Source of the DNA: Radiobacillus deserti
GTDB lineage: Bacteria; Bacillota; Bacilli; Bacillales; Amphibacillaceae
NCBI RefSeq assembly: GCF_007301515.1
Contig: NZ_CP041666.1
Location: 1,488,001-1,552,000 of the forward strand
Reading direction: 5' to 3'
DNA length: 64,000 nucleotides
Part shown: in pieces, positions 32,781 through 43,512 of the stretch
How positions within the stretch are numbered: the stretch's first letter is position 1
Layout: each line of letters begins with the position of its first letter
Program-made: the position numbers and the translations under genes
The notes under the pieces: generated by a model
What the model was told of the DNA's origin: nothing
Database searches by the model: none
What the model saw: only the letters and a program-made list of their open reading frames with translations

Positions 32781-33233
32781 TTATGCATGTCGTTCCATTC
32801 GTTTAATTAATATGCCAATTCCTACAAGTAAAAGACCTATGGCTAAGAAAGCAAGGTCATAGACCAATGGGTTTTCTGCTAATGGCTTCACACGATGCAC
32901 CTTTAATAGGTGATGATCAATAATGCCTTCCACTAGATTGAAGGAACCGCCACCAACAAATATTCCTCCCAAAAAAATCTTCCAGCTGTGGCCGAGTTCA
33001 TTCTTTCTCGCATCCTGTAAGATTTTAACGGCTCCCCAAATGAGCAATGCTGAAAATAAAGCAGTGAACAATCCATCTGTGACAATCTCTAGTTTTATAT
33101 TTGGATTAAGTACCATATGGTGCCATTGCAACAATTGATGAAAAACGATTCCATCAATGGCACCTAACAACCCTAATCCTAAAATGAATCCACTAATAAA
33201 TAAATTCTTGTTTTCTTTTTTCAACGTACACAC
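32781..33233 (-). CDS. DUF2243 multi-pass membrane protein
   Basis: 150-aa protein with four membrane helices. It carries the family motifs LGAIDGIVFHQLLQWHHM (about residues 22-39) and GGGSFNLVEGIIDHHLLKVHRV (about 94-115); the two His-rich motifs lie at repeated positions, as if two similar halves faced each other in the membrane. DUF2243 has no known function; paired His in membrane helices suggests metal or heme binding, which is inference. It forms a two-gene minus-strand unit with the secreted protein downstream. Confidence 0.82.
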   Translation of the reverse strand: MCTLKKENKNLFISGFILGLGLLGAIDGIVFHQLLQWHHMVLNPNIKLEIVTDGLFTALFSALLIWGAVKILQDARKNELGHSWKIFLGGIFVGGGSFNLVEGIIDHHLLKVHRVKPLAENPLVYDLAFLAIGLLLVGIGILIKRMERHA

Positions 33234-33291
33234 CCCTATCTAATAGTACCTCCATTTATTTCCAAGTCAGGAGCTTTCTATAACAAAGGGC

Positions 33292-33326
33292 AAAAAAAGA
33301 AGCAGTCCGTAATTATAGACTGCTTC
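33292..33326 (-). terminator. Intrinsic terminator of rqcH
   Basis: On the minus strand GAAGCAGTC pairs with GACTGCTTC and is followed by a run of seven Ts. It directly follows the rqcH stop codon. Confidence 0.88.
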
Positions 33327-33330
33327 CTGG

Positions 33331-35055
33331 TTAACGACTTAAATGATGGTTTTGACGGAGTGCTTTTACAATAGATTCCTGTGGTGTTACGAAAAGTGTT
33401 TTTTGATTATCATAGGTAACGAATCCAGGCTTTGCCCCGTTTGGTTTTTTAACGTGCCTGATACGTGTATAGTCAACAGGAACCGAAGAAGAATGCTTGG
33501 ACTTACTAAAGCTTGCTGCTAGATGGGCTGCTTCCAATAAGGTTTCCTCACTCGGGTTAGCATCTCGTATAACGACGTGAGAGCCAGGTATATCCTTTGT
33601 GTGTAACCAAATGTCATCTCGAGCGGCTAGTCGATTTGTTAAATATTCGTTTTGTTTATTGTTTTTACCGACTAAGATTTGTGTACCGTCTGAAGATCGG
33701 AACATTTCTGGCTCTGGCTTTGTCGACTTATTTGATTTCTTTTTATGATGACTTTTCGTTTTTAAATATCCTTGTTCTCGGAGCTCTTCACGAATTTCGT
33801 CGATGTCTTGCTCGCGAGCGCCTTCAATTTGCTGCAATAAGTCTTCTAAATATTGATTCTCTTCCTTTGCTTTCTCAATTTCTTGTACAACCATTTGCTT
33901 CGATTTTTTTAATTTTTGATAGGTGCGAAAATAAGTTTGTGCGTTTTCGCTTGGTGTTTTGTTTGGGTTCAGTTCAATTTCAATTTCTTGTTGCTCTGGG
34001 TCGTAATAATCCACAACCTTTGCTGATTTGGCACCTGCTTTCATCGTGTGCATATTGGCAGTTAACAGTTCCCCGAATCGCTGAAACTCATCTGCTTTTT
34101 CCGCTTTTTTTAATGTTTGATGATGCTTCTTAATCTTACGTTCGTTCTTATCTAATTCGTTTTTTAAGAAACGGTATAGATCGCCGGCTTGTTGTTTAAC
34201 GCGATCTCGTTCTGCTTTCCCTGAATAATAATAATCGAGCATCTCACTGATCGAAGGAAATGTATTTTTCTGGTCCGTTAAATGAGATAGATTCAGAACA
34301 TGAAAGACCTCTTTTTGTTCTTGATAAATCGTAGGTGAATAGGCGCGATTTTGAACAATTGTTTGTAGCTCTTCAAATGCCTGTTGATAAGCATCTTTAG
34401 AGCTGAGATGAGCCTTATATACAATTTCTTTTGCGACGAGAGGGGAAATTCCCATAAATTGTTGAACTATCTGTTGATCCAATTTCCCTGCGTTAAAATC
34501 AAGCGCCTTAACAAATGTTTCAGGTTCTATCGAAAAAGGATTTCGCTTTCCTTGATCAGGTGGAAGTATATAGATTTGACCAGGCATAATGGTGCGAACA
34601 CGGTTCACAGTTGGTGGAATATGCTTAATGCTGTCTAGTATGTGACCTTTATCCTTATCAATCAAAAGAATGTTACTATGCTTTCCCATCACTTCAATAA
34701 TCAGTATTTTGTTCGTTTCATCTCCAATTTCATTCTTCCCTTTAAAATGAAACTCTACAATTCGTTCGTTTTCATATTGGGATACGTTTTCCACGAAGTG
34801 ACCAAGTAAATGCTTACGAAGAAGCATACAAAACATTGGGGGTTCTTTTGGATTTTGGTACGTATCCTTTGTTAAATGAAACCGAGCGTAGCTCGGATGA
34901 GCAGATAATAATAATTGATGATTTTGACCTTGGCTTCTTATAACAAAGATTAATTCTGTTTCTGTTGGTTGGTATATTTTCATCACTCTACCAGTGTTTA
35001 GTTGATCATTTAATTCTTGCGCAATTGCACGTGTTACAATTCCATCAAATGCCAT
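33331..35055 (-). CDS. rqcH: Ribosome quality control factor RqcH (NEMF/Tae2 family, formerly FbpA/YloA)
   Basis: 574-aa protein that binds stalled 50S subunits with peptidyl-tRNA and directs C-terminal alanine tailing. Domains in order are NFACT-N (1-~200, MAFDGIVTRAIAQELNDQL), a helix-hairpin-helix region, a long coiled coil (~280-430), and NFACT-R with RNA-binding motif WLHTKDIPGSHVVIR (near 500). GAGGTG precedes the ATG. It works with YlmH, whose gene is also in this window. Confidence 0.93.
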   Translation of the reverse strand: MAFDGIVTRAIAQELNDQLNTGRVMKIYQPTETELIFVIRSQGQNHQLLLSAHPSYARFHLTKDTYQNPKEPPMFCMLLRKHLLGHFVENVSQYENERIVEFHFKGKNEIGDETNKILIIEVMGKHSNILLIDKDKGHILDSIKHIPPTVNRVRTIMPGQIYILPPDQGKRNPFSIEPETFVKALDFNAGKLDQQIVQQFMGISPLVAKEIVYKAHLSSKDAYQQAFEELQTIVQNRAYSPTIYQEQKEVFHVLNLSHLTDQKNTFPSISEMLDYYYSGKAERDRVKQQAGDLYRFLKNELDKNERKIKKHHQTLKKAEKADEFQRFGELLTANMHTMKAGAKSAKVVDYYDPEQQEIEIELNPNKTPSENAQTYFRTYQKLKKSKQMVVQEIEKAKEENQYLEDLLQQIEGAREQDIDEIREELREQGYLKTKSHHKKKSNKSTKPEPEMFRSSDGTQILVGKNNKQNEYLTNRLAARDDIWLHTKDIPGSHVVIRDANPSEETLLEAAHLAASFSKSKHSSSVPVDYTRIRHVKKPNGAKPGFVTYDNQKTLFVTPQESIVKALRQNHHLSR

Positions 35056-35193
35056 GACAGTTCACCTCGTTTCGTCATTATAGCATGTTTTAAGCGAATA
35101 TGAATACATCTCTGGTCTGATAAAGAAATCAATCCTTGATGCTATAATTATAGGAATTCAATATGTTATTTGTTATGATAGTATAGAGAATGT

Positions 35194-35219
35194 CCATGAC
35201 TAGGATGTTCTAGTCATGG
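35194..35219 (+). repeat. Perfect 10-bp inverted repeat upstream of yloC
   Basis: CCATGACTAG and CTAGTCATGG are exact reverse complements around GATGTT. No T-run follows, so it is not a terminator. It lies 33 bases before the yloC start and could be an operator or a 5' mRNA hairpin. Confidence 0.6.
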
Positions 35220-35251
35220 TATAAGGAGTATAGAAAATGGGTGTGGTGTAG

Positions 35252-36130
35252 ATGGTACAAAGTATGACGGGATATGGTCGTGATGAACAACAGGTTCATG
35301 ATACGAGGGTTTCCGTTGAGGTTCGGAGTGTCAATCATCGTTTCCTAGACATATCCAATAAGATGCCTAAATCATTTTTAGTTGTAGAGGATAAGGTTAA
35401 AAAAATCGTCCAATCCTATTTCCAACGTGGAAGAATAGATTTATTCATTTCAATAGAAGGAATGGGGTTTATAGAACGCAACTTACAGGTGGACTGGAAT
35501 TTGTTGAATCAATACATAGAGAAATCGAAGGAATTAAAAGATAAATACGGACTCCAAGGCGACATCTCCGTGGACCGTTTAACGTCATTAGAAGGTGCAT
35601 TTGAAATTGTTGAAAAAGAACAAAGTCAAGATGTACTATTCGACGTAGTGTTAAGATCGGTATCCAATGCATGTGAACAAGTGAAGAATATGCGTGAGAT
35701 AGAAGGGCAAGAATTAATAGAGGATATGAAAACTAGAGTCCTCTTTATTCAGGAAACGGTTAAGAAGTTAACGGAAAGAAGACATGTTGTCATCGAGGAG
35801 CATCGTAGTCGTATTCAAAAACGGTTGCAAGAATTTATTACAGAAGATATAGCGGACGATTCTCGTATCGTCCAAGAAGTCGCCTTACTTGCTGAAAAAG
35901 GAGATATTACCGAAGAGCTAACGAGACTTAGTAGCCATTGCGTTCAATTTTTTGATACGTTAGAACAAGAGAGTGCAATTGGGAGGAAACTAGATTTTAT
36001 CCTCCAAGAAATGCATAGGGAAATCAACACGATTGGTTCCAAGTCAACGGATGTTCAGATTAGCCATTGGATAGTGTTATTAAAGAGTGAAGTAGAAAAA
36101 ATAAAAGAACAAGTGCAAAATATAGAATAA
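35252..36130 (+). CDS. yloC: YicC/YloC-family endoribonuclease
   Basis: 292-aa protein with the family N terminus MVQSMTGYGR and SVNHRFLDISNKMP, a coiled-coil middle (about 150-205), and the conserved C-terminal DUF1732 region EESAIGRKLDFILQEMHREINTIGSKS. YicC proteins are reported as endoribonucleases involved in RNA decay. The order yloC-remA-gmk-rpoZ-coaBC-priA is conserved. Confidence 0.9.
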   Translation: MVQSMTGYGRDEQQVHDTRVSVEVRSVNHRFLDISNKMPKSFLVVEDKVKKIVQSYFQRGRIDLFISIEGMGFIERNLQVDWNLLNQYIEKSKELKDKYGLQGDISVDRLTSLEGAFEIVEKEQSQDVLFDVVLRSVSNACEQVKNMREIEGQELIEDMKTRVLFIQETVKKLTERRHVVIEEHRSRIQKRLQEFITEDIADDSRIVQEVALLAEKGDITEELTRLSSHCVQFFDTLEQESAIGRKLDFILQEMHREINTIGSKSTDVQISHWIVLLKSEVEKIKEQVQNIE

Positions 36131-36273
36131 ATCATTGAGTTTTTGTCTCTCATTTCCTTATACTATAAGAAGATGTTTGTAGAAAAAGATTCTCGACAAG
36201 TATGAATCTTTGAAACGGAAGAGATTTATCTATAGAATAGAAGCATTAGGCAATTAGCCAAGGGGGAGTAACT

Positions 36274-36534
36274 ATGAGCTTACGGTTAATCAATATTGGA
36301 TTTGGAAACGTAGTATCTGCAAATCGTATTATATCCATTGTATCACCTGAATCAGCTCCCATTAAACGAATCATTACGGTAGCTAGAGATAATAATAAAC
36401 TGGTAGATGCTACATATGGCCGACGTACTCGTGCGGTCATTATTACAGACAGTGATCACGTTGTATTATCTGCGGTGCAACCAGAAACTGTCGGGCAGCG
36501 TGTCATTAGCCATGACGAGATTTCTGATGAATAG
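36274..36534 (+). CDS. remA: Biofilm-matrix regulator RemA
   Basis: 86-aa DNA-binding protein (DUF370) that forms rings and activates matrix and osmoprotection genes in B. subtilis. The sequence [20 protein letters not shown] and [20 protein letters not shown] is strongly conserved. AAGGGGGAG precedes the ATG. gmk follows after 16 bases. Confidence 0.94.
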   Translation: MSLRLINIGFGNVVSANRIISIVSPESAPIKRIITVARDNNKLVDATYGRRTRAVIITDSDHVVLSAVQPETVGQRVISHDEISDE

Positions 36535-36538
36535 GTAG

Positions 36539-37371
<833 letters not shown>

Positions 37372-37376
37372 GATGG

Positions 37377-37420
37377 AAGAAGAGCTCTCACTTTCCTAAA
37401 GGTGGGGGCTTCTTCTTTGA
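37377..37420 (+). terminator. Intrinsic terminator after rpoZ
   Basis: GAAGAAGAGCTCTCAC pairs imperfectly with GGTGGGGGCTTCTTC around CTTTCCTAAA-type loop bases, followed by a short T-rich tail. It separates remA-gmk-rpoZ from coaBC. Confidence 0.7.
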
Positions 37421-37516
37421 ACGTGTCTGTTCAAGCAAGGAAGATCATTCGACTTATGCTTTCGATAAAACTATGATATAACTAGATTATTAAAGCTTAC
37501 GGAAAGGGGGAGTATC

Positions 37517-38731
37517 ATGTTGAATGGTACTAATATTTTGCTAGGAGTCTCCGGTGGAATTGCAGCTTATAAGGCGTGTGCTTTAACAAGTAAATTAACC
37601 CAGCAGGGGGCAAACGTGAAAGTCATCATGACAGATAATGCAACACAATTTGTTTCTCCCCTTACGTTTCAAGCGCTGTCTCGTAATCCAGTGTTTACAG
37701 ATACGTTTGATGAAAAGGACCCAGCAAAAATTGCGCATATTGACTTAGCGGATTGGGCGGATCTTGTGTTATTGGCACCAGCAACGGCCAATATAATTGC
37801 AAAAATCGCCAACGGTATTTCAGACGATATGTTATCTACAACCTTGTTAGCAACTACTGCCCCAATATATATTGCACCAGCTATGAATGTACATATGTAT
37901 GCCCATCCTGCTGTAGTGGAAAATATGAAAAGACTAGAGGGTTGGGGTTATAAATTTATTGAACCAGGAAATGGTTATTTAGCTTGTGGGTATGTCGGAA
38001 AAGGAAGATTAGAGGAACCAGAAACCATTGTGGAAGTAATAGACCGTGATTTTTCTAAAGTCTCTAAGAATACTTTTTTTACGGGCAAAAAAATCCTCAT
38101 TACAGGTGGTCCAACTCGTGAGGCTGTCGATCCGGTTCGTTTTTTTACCAATCATTCCTCTGGTAAGATGGGGTTTGCATTGGCGGAGGAAGCGGCGAAA
38201 AAGGGAGCGGACGTGACCCTAATATCAGGGCCGGTGAACTTGGATACACCAGAGCATGTGCGTAGAATTCATGTAGATTCAGCAAATGACATGTATGAAG
38301 CGGTTATGGAGCACTATGCGAATCAGGATATCGTCATAAAAGCAGCTGCCGTAGCAGATTATCGTCCAAAAACGGTTCACCAGCAGAAGGTGAAGAAAAG
38401 TGATGGGCTACTAACGATTGAAATGGAAAGAACGAAAGACATCCTACACGAGCTTGGTGCTACTAAACGTCATCAATTTTTAGTAGGGTTTGCAGCCGAG
38501 ACCAATGATGTGATGGAATATGGAAGAAAAAAATTAAAGAAAAAAAACTTAGATGCCATCGTGATAAATGATGTGACCGAACAGGGGGCTGGATTTGGTA
38601 GTGATACGAATGCTGTTACATATCTAAACAAACTCGGAGAGGAAATGCAGCTTTCCATGTCAACCAAGTCGGATATTGCTCGGCAAATCCTACAGTTTAT
38701 TGAATCTGATATGAAGGATGGACGATTGTGA
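37517..38731 (+). CDS. coaBC: Phosphopantothenoylcysteine decarboxylase / synthetase
   Basis: 404-aa bifunctional coenzyme A enzyme. The N-terminal CoaC flavoprotein (about 1-180) shows LLGVSGGIAAYKA, AHIDLADWADLVLLAPATAN with the active-site His, and PAMNVHMYAHP. The C-terminal CoaB (about 190-400) starts ILITGGPTREAVDPVRFFTN and contains KAAAVADYRPK. It overlaps priA by four bases (GTGA). Confidence 0.95.
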   Translation: MLNGTNILLGVSGGIAAYKACALTSKLTQQGANVKVIMTDNATQFVSPLTFQALSRNPVFTDTFDEKDPAKIAHIDLADWADLVLLAPATANIIAKIANGISDDMLSTTLLATTAPIYIAPAMNVHMYAHPAVVENMKRLEGWGYKFIEPGNGYLACGYVGKGRLEEPETIVEVIDRDFSKVSKNTFFTGKKILITGGPTREAVDPVRFFTNHSSGKMGFALAEEAAKKGADVTLISGPVNLDTPEHVRRIHVDSANDMYEAVMEHYANQDIVIKAAAVADYRPKTVHQQKVKKSDGLLTIEMERTKDILHELGATKRHQFLVGFAAETNDVMEYGRKKLKKKNLDAIVINDVTEQGAGFGSDTNAVTYLNKLGEEMQLSMSTKSDIARQILQFIESDMKDGRL

Positions 38732-41136
38732 CAATAGCAAAAGTAGTGGTAGATGTTCCAGCAAGCCAAACCGATCGCATCTTTGATTATCATATTCCGG
38801 AACGATTTGAAGCGGCCATTCAAGAAGGGATGCGAGTAACTGTACCATTCGGACCGAGGAAAATTATGGGGTACGTTCTAGAAATCACTGATCATACCGA
38901 ACTTGAAAAAGTACGAGATATTGAAAATGTGTTGGATGTGACCCCCGTGTTAACGAGCGAATTAATTAACTTAGGTAAATGGATGTCTAACCATACCCTT
39001 AGTTTTTATATTTCGTCGTTCCAAGTGATGCTTCCCCAAGTGCTGAAAGCAAAGTATAAAAAGGAGTTGCATCGATTAACGGAAGAAGAGCTACCAGATG
39101 AAATAAACCGGTTATTTGATGGAAGAGATTACATAGACTTTGAGGAAGTAGAAAAAAGTTCGATTAAGCTCAATCGAATTCAACGATTCATCCAAGAAGG
39201 CTTATTAGAAGTCGATTATCAGGTAGACTCGAAAGAAACGAAGAAATTCGAGACAGTGATTGCTCGTAAAGGGTCTCTTACCAATTTGGAGGAGGCAATG
39301 ATTGATTTACCGAAGCAAGCAACAAAGCAATGGGAAATTTTAAAATATTTTTCCGCAAATGAAATCGAGGAAGTAAATCAAAAAACGTTATTGTCCATAC
39401 TGAAAACAACAAGGGCTAGTCTAAAACCATTGTTGGATAAAGGAATATTACAAGAATATAAAAAGGAAACCTATCGAAATCCGTATCAAAGAGATTATCC
39501 GAAAACAACTGCTCTCCCGCTCACGGACCAACAACAAGAAGCAAAAGATGCTATTCAAGCTCAATTAGCGAAGCAGGAGCACGAGGTGTTTTTATTACAC
39601 GGTGTAACGGGAAGTGGGAAAACAGAGGTATACTTGCAAGCAATTCAAGAAGTCATTGATCGAGGGGAAGAAGCTATCGTTCTTGTTCCGGAGATTTCGT
39701 TAACCCCACAAATGGTAGAACGGTTTAAAGGAAGATTCGGGTCATACGTAGCGGTTTTACACAGTGCTTTGTCTGCTGGTGAAAAATATGATGAATGGCG
39801 TAAGATTCAACGGAAAGAGGTTAAAGTAGCAGTTGGAGCAAGATCCGCTATTTTTGCCCCCTTCGAAAACCTGGGCATCATTATTATTGATGAAGAACAT
39901 GAATCTAGTTATAAACAAGATGACCATCCGCGTTATCATGCACGAGATGTTGCCATTTATCGAGCCAAGCACCACCATTGTCCAGTTGTGCTTGGAAGTG
40001 CTACCCCAACATTAGAATCGTTTGCCCGTGCGAAAAAAGGCGTGTATCAGCTACTTTCCTTGCCAGATCGGATGAATAAAGCTGCGATGCCTGAGGTTCA
40101 AGTTATCGATATGCGGGAAGAGTTACATGCTGGAAATCGTTCCATGTTTTCACAGCAACTGGTTCAAGCAATGGAGGAAAGACTTCGTAAAAAACAACAA
40201 ATAGTGCTGTTTCTAAATCGAAGGGGTTACTCTACGTTTGTCATGTGTAGAGATTGTGGCCATGTTATGGAATGTCCACATTGTGACATTGCGTTAACTT
40301 ACCATCGCACCCAGAATAAATTGAAGTGTCATTACTGCTCCTATGAAGAGAGTATGCCTTCTGTTTGTCCGGAATGTAGTAGCGATACGATTCGTTATTT
40401 TGGAACGGGAACACAAAAGGTAGAAGAAGCTCTTACTAAATTGTTGCCTGAAGCACGAGTCATCCGAATGGATGTGGATACGACTAGAAGAAAAGGGGCA
40501 CATGAAAAGCTCTTAACTCAGTTTGGGAATCATGAGGCCGATATTTTATTAGGGACACAAATGATTGCGAAAGGACTAGATTTTGCGAACGTAACATTAG
40601 TCGGTGTTCTTGCTGCAGATACGATGCTCCATCTACCAGATTTTAGAGCTGCGGAAAAAACCTTTCAACTTTTGACACAGGTCAGTGGTCGAGCAGGAAG
40701 ACATTCATTGCCAGGGGAAGTTATTGTACAATCTTATACACCAGAGCATTACAGTATTCAGCTAGCAAGCACCTATGAATATGAAGCGTTTTTCCAGCAA
40801 GAAATGCAAGTGAGGAAAACCTTTCATTATCCCCCATACTTTTATTTAACGTTAATTACGGTCTCTCATCCGAATCAAATAAAAGCCATGGAGGTAACAA
40901 AACATATTGTCCAAGGGTTATCCCAATCATTATCAGAACAATCTACTATTTTGGGTCCAACCCCATCTCCTATTGCGAGAATCAAAAATAGATATCGCTA
41001 CCAATGCGTGATAAAATACAAAAATGAGCCTAAGCAACGGGAAATATTGAAACGGATATTGCACTATTATGAATCAGATATACAAAAAAATGACTTACTA
41101 ATTAGTATTGATTTACAACCGAGTCAGCTTATGTAG
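38728..41136 (+). CDS. priA: Primosomal replication restart helicase PriA
   Basis: 802-aa superfamily 2 helicase that reloads the replisome at stalled forks. The 3'-DNA-binding N domain is about 1-100. Walker A is HGVTGSGKTEVYLQA near 290-304 and Walker B is IIDEEHESSY. Eight cysteines in paired CXXC-type zinc motifs lie near 512-550 (CRDCG, CPHCD, CHYCS, CPECS). GTG start overlaps coaBC. Confidence 0.96.
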   Translation: MTIAKVVVDVPASQTDRIFDYHIPERFEAAIQEGMRVTVPFGPRKIMGYVLEITDHTELEKVRDIENVLDVTPVLTSELINLGKWMSNHTLSFYISSFQVMLPQVLKAKYKKELHRLTEEELPDEINRLFDGRDYIDFEEVEKSSIKLNRIQRFIQEGLLEVDYQVDSKETKKFETVIARKGSLTNLEEAMIDLPKQATKQWEILKYFSANEIEEVNQKTLLSILKTTRASLKPLLDKGILQEYKKETYRNPYQRDYPKTTALPLTDQQQEAKDAIQAQLAKQEHEVFLLHGVTGSGKTEVYLQAIQEVIDRGEEAIVLVPEISLTPQMVERFKGRFGSYVAVLHSALSAGEKYDEWRKIQRKEVKVAVGARSAIFAPFENLGIIIIDEEHESSYKQDDHPRYHARDVAIYRAKHHHCPVVLGSATPTLESFARAKKGVYQLLSLPDRMNKAAMPEVQVIDMREELHAGNRSMFSQQLVQAMEERLRKKQQIVLFLNRRGYSTFVMCRDCGHVMECPHCDIALTYHRTQNKLKCHYCSYEESMPSVCPECSSDTIRYFGTGTQKVEEALTKLLPEARVIRMDVDTTRRKGAHEKLLTQFGNHEADILLGTQMIAKGLDFANVTLVGVLAADTMLHLPDFRAAEKTFQLLTQVSGRAGRHSLPGEVIVQSYTPEHYSIQLASTYEYEAFFQQEMQVRKTFHYPPYFYLTLITVSHPNQIKAMEVTKHIVQGLSQSLSEQSTILGPTPSPIARIKNRYRYQCVIKYKNEPKQREILKRILHYYESDIQKNDLLISIDLQPSQLM

Positions 41137-41148
41137 AAAGGAGTCCAT

Positions 41149-42087
41149 ATGAAACGTGTTGTATTTATGGGAACACCAGATTTCGCTGTTCCAGTTCTTC
41201 GTCAATTAGAAAAAGAAGAGGTCGAGGTGGTACTTGTCGTCACCCAGCCAGATCGACCGAAAGGGAGAAAGAAAGTATTAACCCCGCCACCTGTAAAAGT
41301 AGCTGCAGAGGAATTGGGAATTCCTGTATTTCAGCCAGAAAAAATAAAAGACGAGTATGATGAAGTGTTAGCATATAACCCAGATTTAATTGTTACGGCA
41401 GCCTTTGGACAAATTTTACCGAAACCATTATTAGATGCACCAAAGCTTGGGTGTATAAATGTTCATGCATCCTTATTGCCAGAGCTACGGGGTGGAGCAC
41501 CGATTCATTATGCCATTTTGCAGGGAAAAAAAGAGACTGGAATCACCATTATGTATATGGTGGAAAAGTTAGATGCGGGGGACATTCTTACGCAAGAAAG
41601 TCTTCCAATTGAACATACAGACCATGTTGGTACGTTACACGACAAACTTTCCGTACTTGGTGCAAAGCTCCTTCATGATACACTACCTGGACTGTTTGAA
41701 GGGAAGCTATTACCAAGAAAACAAGATGAGAATCGAGTCACATTCGCTTCGAATATTAAGCGAGAGCAGGAGAAGCTGGATTGGACGAAACCAAATTCTG
41801 AAGTGTATAACCATATTCGTGGTCTACATCCATGGCCAGTTTCGTTTACTTTCTTAGAAGGAAATGTAATCAAGGTGTGGTGGGGAGAAGAAATTTCCCA
41901 AACCTATGACGACGAGCCTGGTACGGTTGTTGAAATCTTAGACGATGGGTTTGTCGTTGTATGTGGAGACCGAAAAGGGATAAAAATAACAGAACTACAG
42001 CCTTCTGGTAAGAAGCGGATGAGTGCTGCCGATTTCCTTCGAGGGGTTGGAAATCAACTAAAAGTTGGGGATAGGTTAGGAGAATAA
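41149..42087 (+). CDS. fmt: Methionyl-tRNA formyltransferase
   Basis: 312-aa enzyme that formylates initiator Met-tRNA using 10-formyl-THF. Motifs are [16 protein letters not shown] near the start and [18 protein letters not shown] (catalytic Asn/His) near 105-123, with an OB-fold C domain. AAAGGAG precedes the ATG. The peptide deformylase gene def, which normally sits just upstream, is missing between priA and fmt. Confidence 0.96.
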   Translation: MKRVVFMGTPDFAVPVLRQLEKEEVEVVLVVTQPDRPKGRKKVLTPPPVKVAAEELGIPVFQPEKIKDEYDEVLAYNPDLIVTAAFGQILPKPLLDAPKLGCINVHASLLPELRGGAPIHYAILQGKKETGITIMYMVEKLDAGDILTQESLPIEHTDHVGTLHDKLSVLGAKLLHDTLPGLFEGKLLPRKQDENRVTFASNIKREQEKLDWTKPNSEVYNHIRGLHPWPVSFTFLEGNVIKVWWGEEISQTYDDEPGTVVEILDDGFVVVCGDRKGIKITELQPSGKKRMSAADFLRGVGNQLKVGDRLGE

Positions 42088-42088
42088 A

Positions 42089-43441
42089 ATGGCACAACAA
42101 AAATTACGTGAAGCTGCGCTAGATTTAGTTGTTCGAATCGGAGAACATGGTGGCTATAGCCATTTGCTCATCGATCAAGCAATAAAAAAGAATCAATTTG
42201 ATAGAAGAGATGAAGCATTGCTCACCGAAATGGTCTATGGCACGATTCAAAGAAAATTAACGCTTGACTACTATCTTTCCCACTTTATAGATGAGAAGAA
42301 AAAGCTACAGCCTTGGGTTAAATGGCTTTTATTATTGTCCATGTACCAAATGATCTACTTAGACAAAGTTCCTGACCATGCCATTTTAAACGAGGCCGTT
42401 GATATTTCGAAGAAGCGGGGCCACAAAGGAATCTCTTCGTTAGTAAATGCGGTTCTTCGTAATATTCAAAGAAAAGGTCTTTCTGATATCGAAACCATTG
42501 AAGAGCCGGCTAGGAAATTAAGTGTACTTACAAGCCATCCAGAGTGGCTCGTTCAAAGGTGGCTGTCGTTTTATGGGGAAGAAATAACAGAAAAGATGTG
42601 CCAAGCTAATTTAACGCACAAACCGATGAATGTAAGAATTCAACCATTAAAAATTACGCGTGAAGAAGCTATGGATTCCTTGAAACTAGAAGGGTTGGAA
42701 GTGGAAGCTTCTCTGTTTTCATCTCAAGGAATTATTGTACGATCTGGAAATGTCCTTCGAACGAAGCTATTTCAAGAAAATCTTTTGTCGGTTCAAGATC
42801 AAAGCTCCATGCTTGTTGGGGAAATGCTAGAAGTCGAACCGACTATGATGGTATTGGATGCTTGTAGTGCACCTGGAGGAAAAACGACCCATATTGCGGA
42901 GAAAATGCAAAATAATGGAGCTATTCATGCGTACGATTTACATGCAAAGAAAGCCAAGCTTGTCACGACCCGTGCCGCCGAACTAGAATTATCAATTATT
43001 CAGGCTAAACAGGCAGATTCGCGAAATTTACAGGATTTTCATGAGAACGAAAGCTTTGATCGTATATTGCTAGATGCTCCATGCTCCGGTCTAGGAGTGT
43101 TAAGAGGAAAACCTGATATTAAGTATCACAAGCGAGAAGAGGATGTTCATACACTAGCAACCATCCAATTTGAATTGTTGGAAAGTGTGTCCCCATTATT
43201 AAAGAAAGATGGTAAACTATTATATAGCACGTGTACGGTAGATAAAGAGGAGAATGAACAAAACATCGAACGGTTCTTACAACAACATCCAGAATTTGAA
43301 ATGGACTCTACCTTCACCTCGCAATTACCAAAGGAGTTGCAGGAATCTGCTGCTGGATTATCAGCGTATGGGCTTCAACTATTTCCTTATGAATATGATA
43401 CAGATGGGTTCTTTTTAACAAGGCTCATACGAACGAAATAA
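42089..43441 (+). CDS. rsmB: 16S rRNA cytosine-967 methyltransferase
   Basis: 450-aa SAM enzyme. The NusB-like RNA-binding domain fills about 1-140. The methyltransferase domain has the SAM loop LDACSAPGGKTTHIAEKM, motif IV LLDAPCSGLGVLRGKPDIK and motif VI LYSTCTVDKEENE with the two conserved cysteines. It starts one base after fmt. The rlmN gene that follows in B. subtilis is absent. Confidence 0.95.
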   Translation: MAQQKLREAALDLVVRIGEHGGYSHLLIDQAIKKNQFDRRDEALLTEMVYGTIQRKLTLDYYLSHFIDEKKKLQPWVKWLLLLSMYQMIYLDKVPDHAILNEAVDISKKRGHKGISSLVNAVLRNIQRKGLSDIETIEEPARKLSVLTSHPEWLVQRWLSFYGEEITEKMCQANLTHKPMNVRIQPLKITREEAMDSLKLEGLEVEASLFSSQGIIVRSGNVLRTKLFQENLLSVQDQSSMLVGEMLEVEPTMMVLDACSAPGGKTTHIAEKMQNNGAIHAYDLHAKKAKLVTTRAAELELSIIQAKQADSRNLQDFHENESFDRILLDAPCSGLGVLRGKPDIKYHKREEDVHTLATIQFELLESVSPLLKKDGKLLYSTCTVDKEENEQNIERFLQQHPEFEMDSTFTSQLPKELQESAAGLSAYGLQLFPYEYDTDGFFLTRLIRTK

Positions 43442-43512
43442 GCAAAAGGAAGTATGAATGTGGGCATAGGTGGTAATTGTGTTAAAGAAGTGCTAAGAGG
43501 AGAATGATAGAA

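Noticed and set aside
33597..34133. 178-aa plus-strand frame inside rqcH
   Set aside because: It is a shadow of the well-supported minus-strand rqcH gene.
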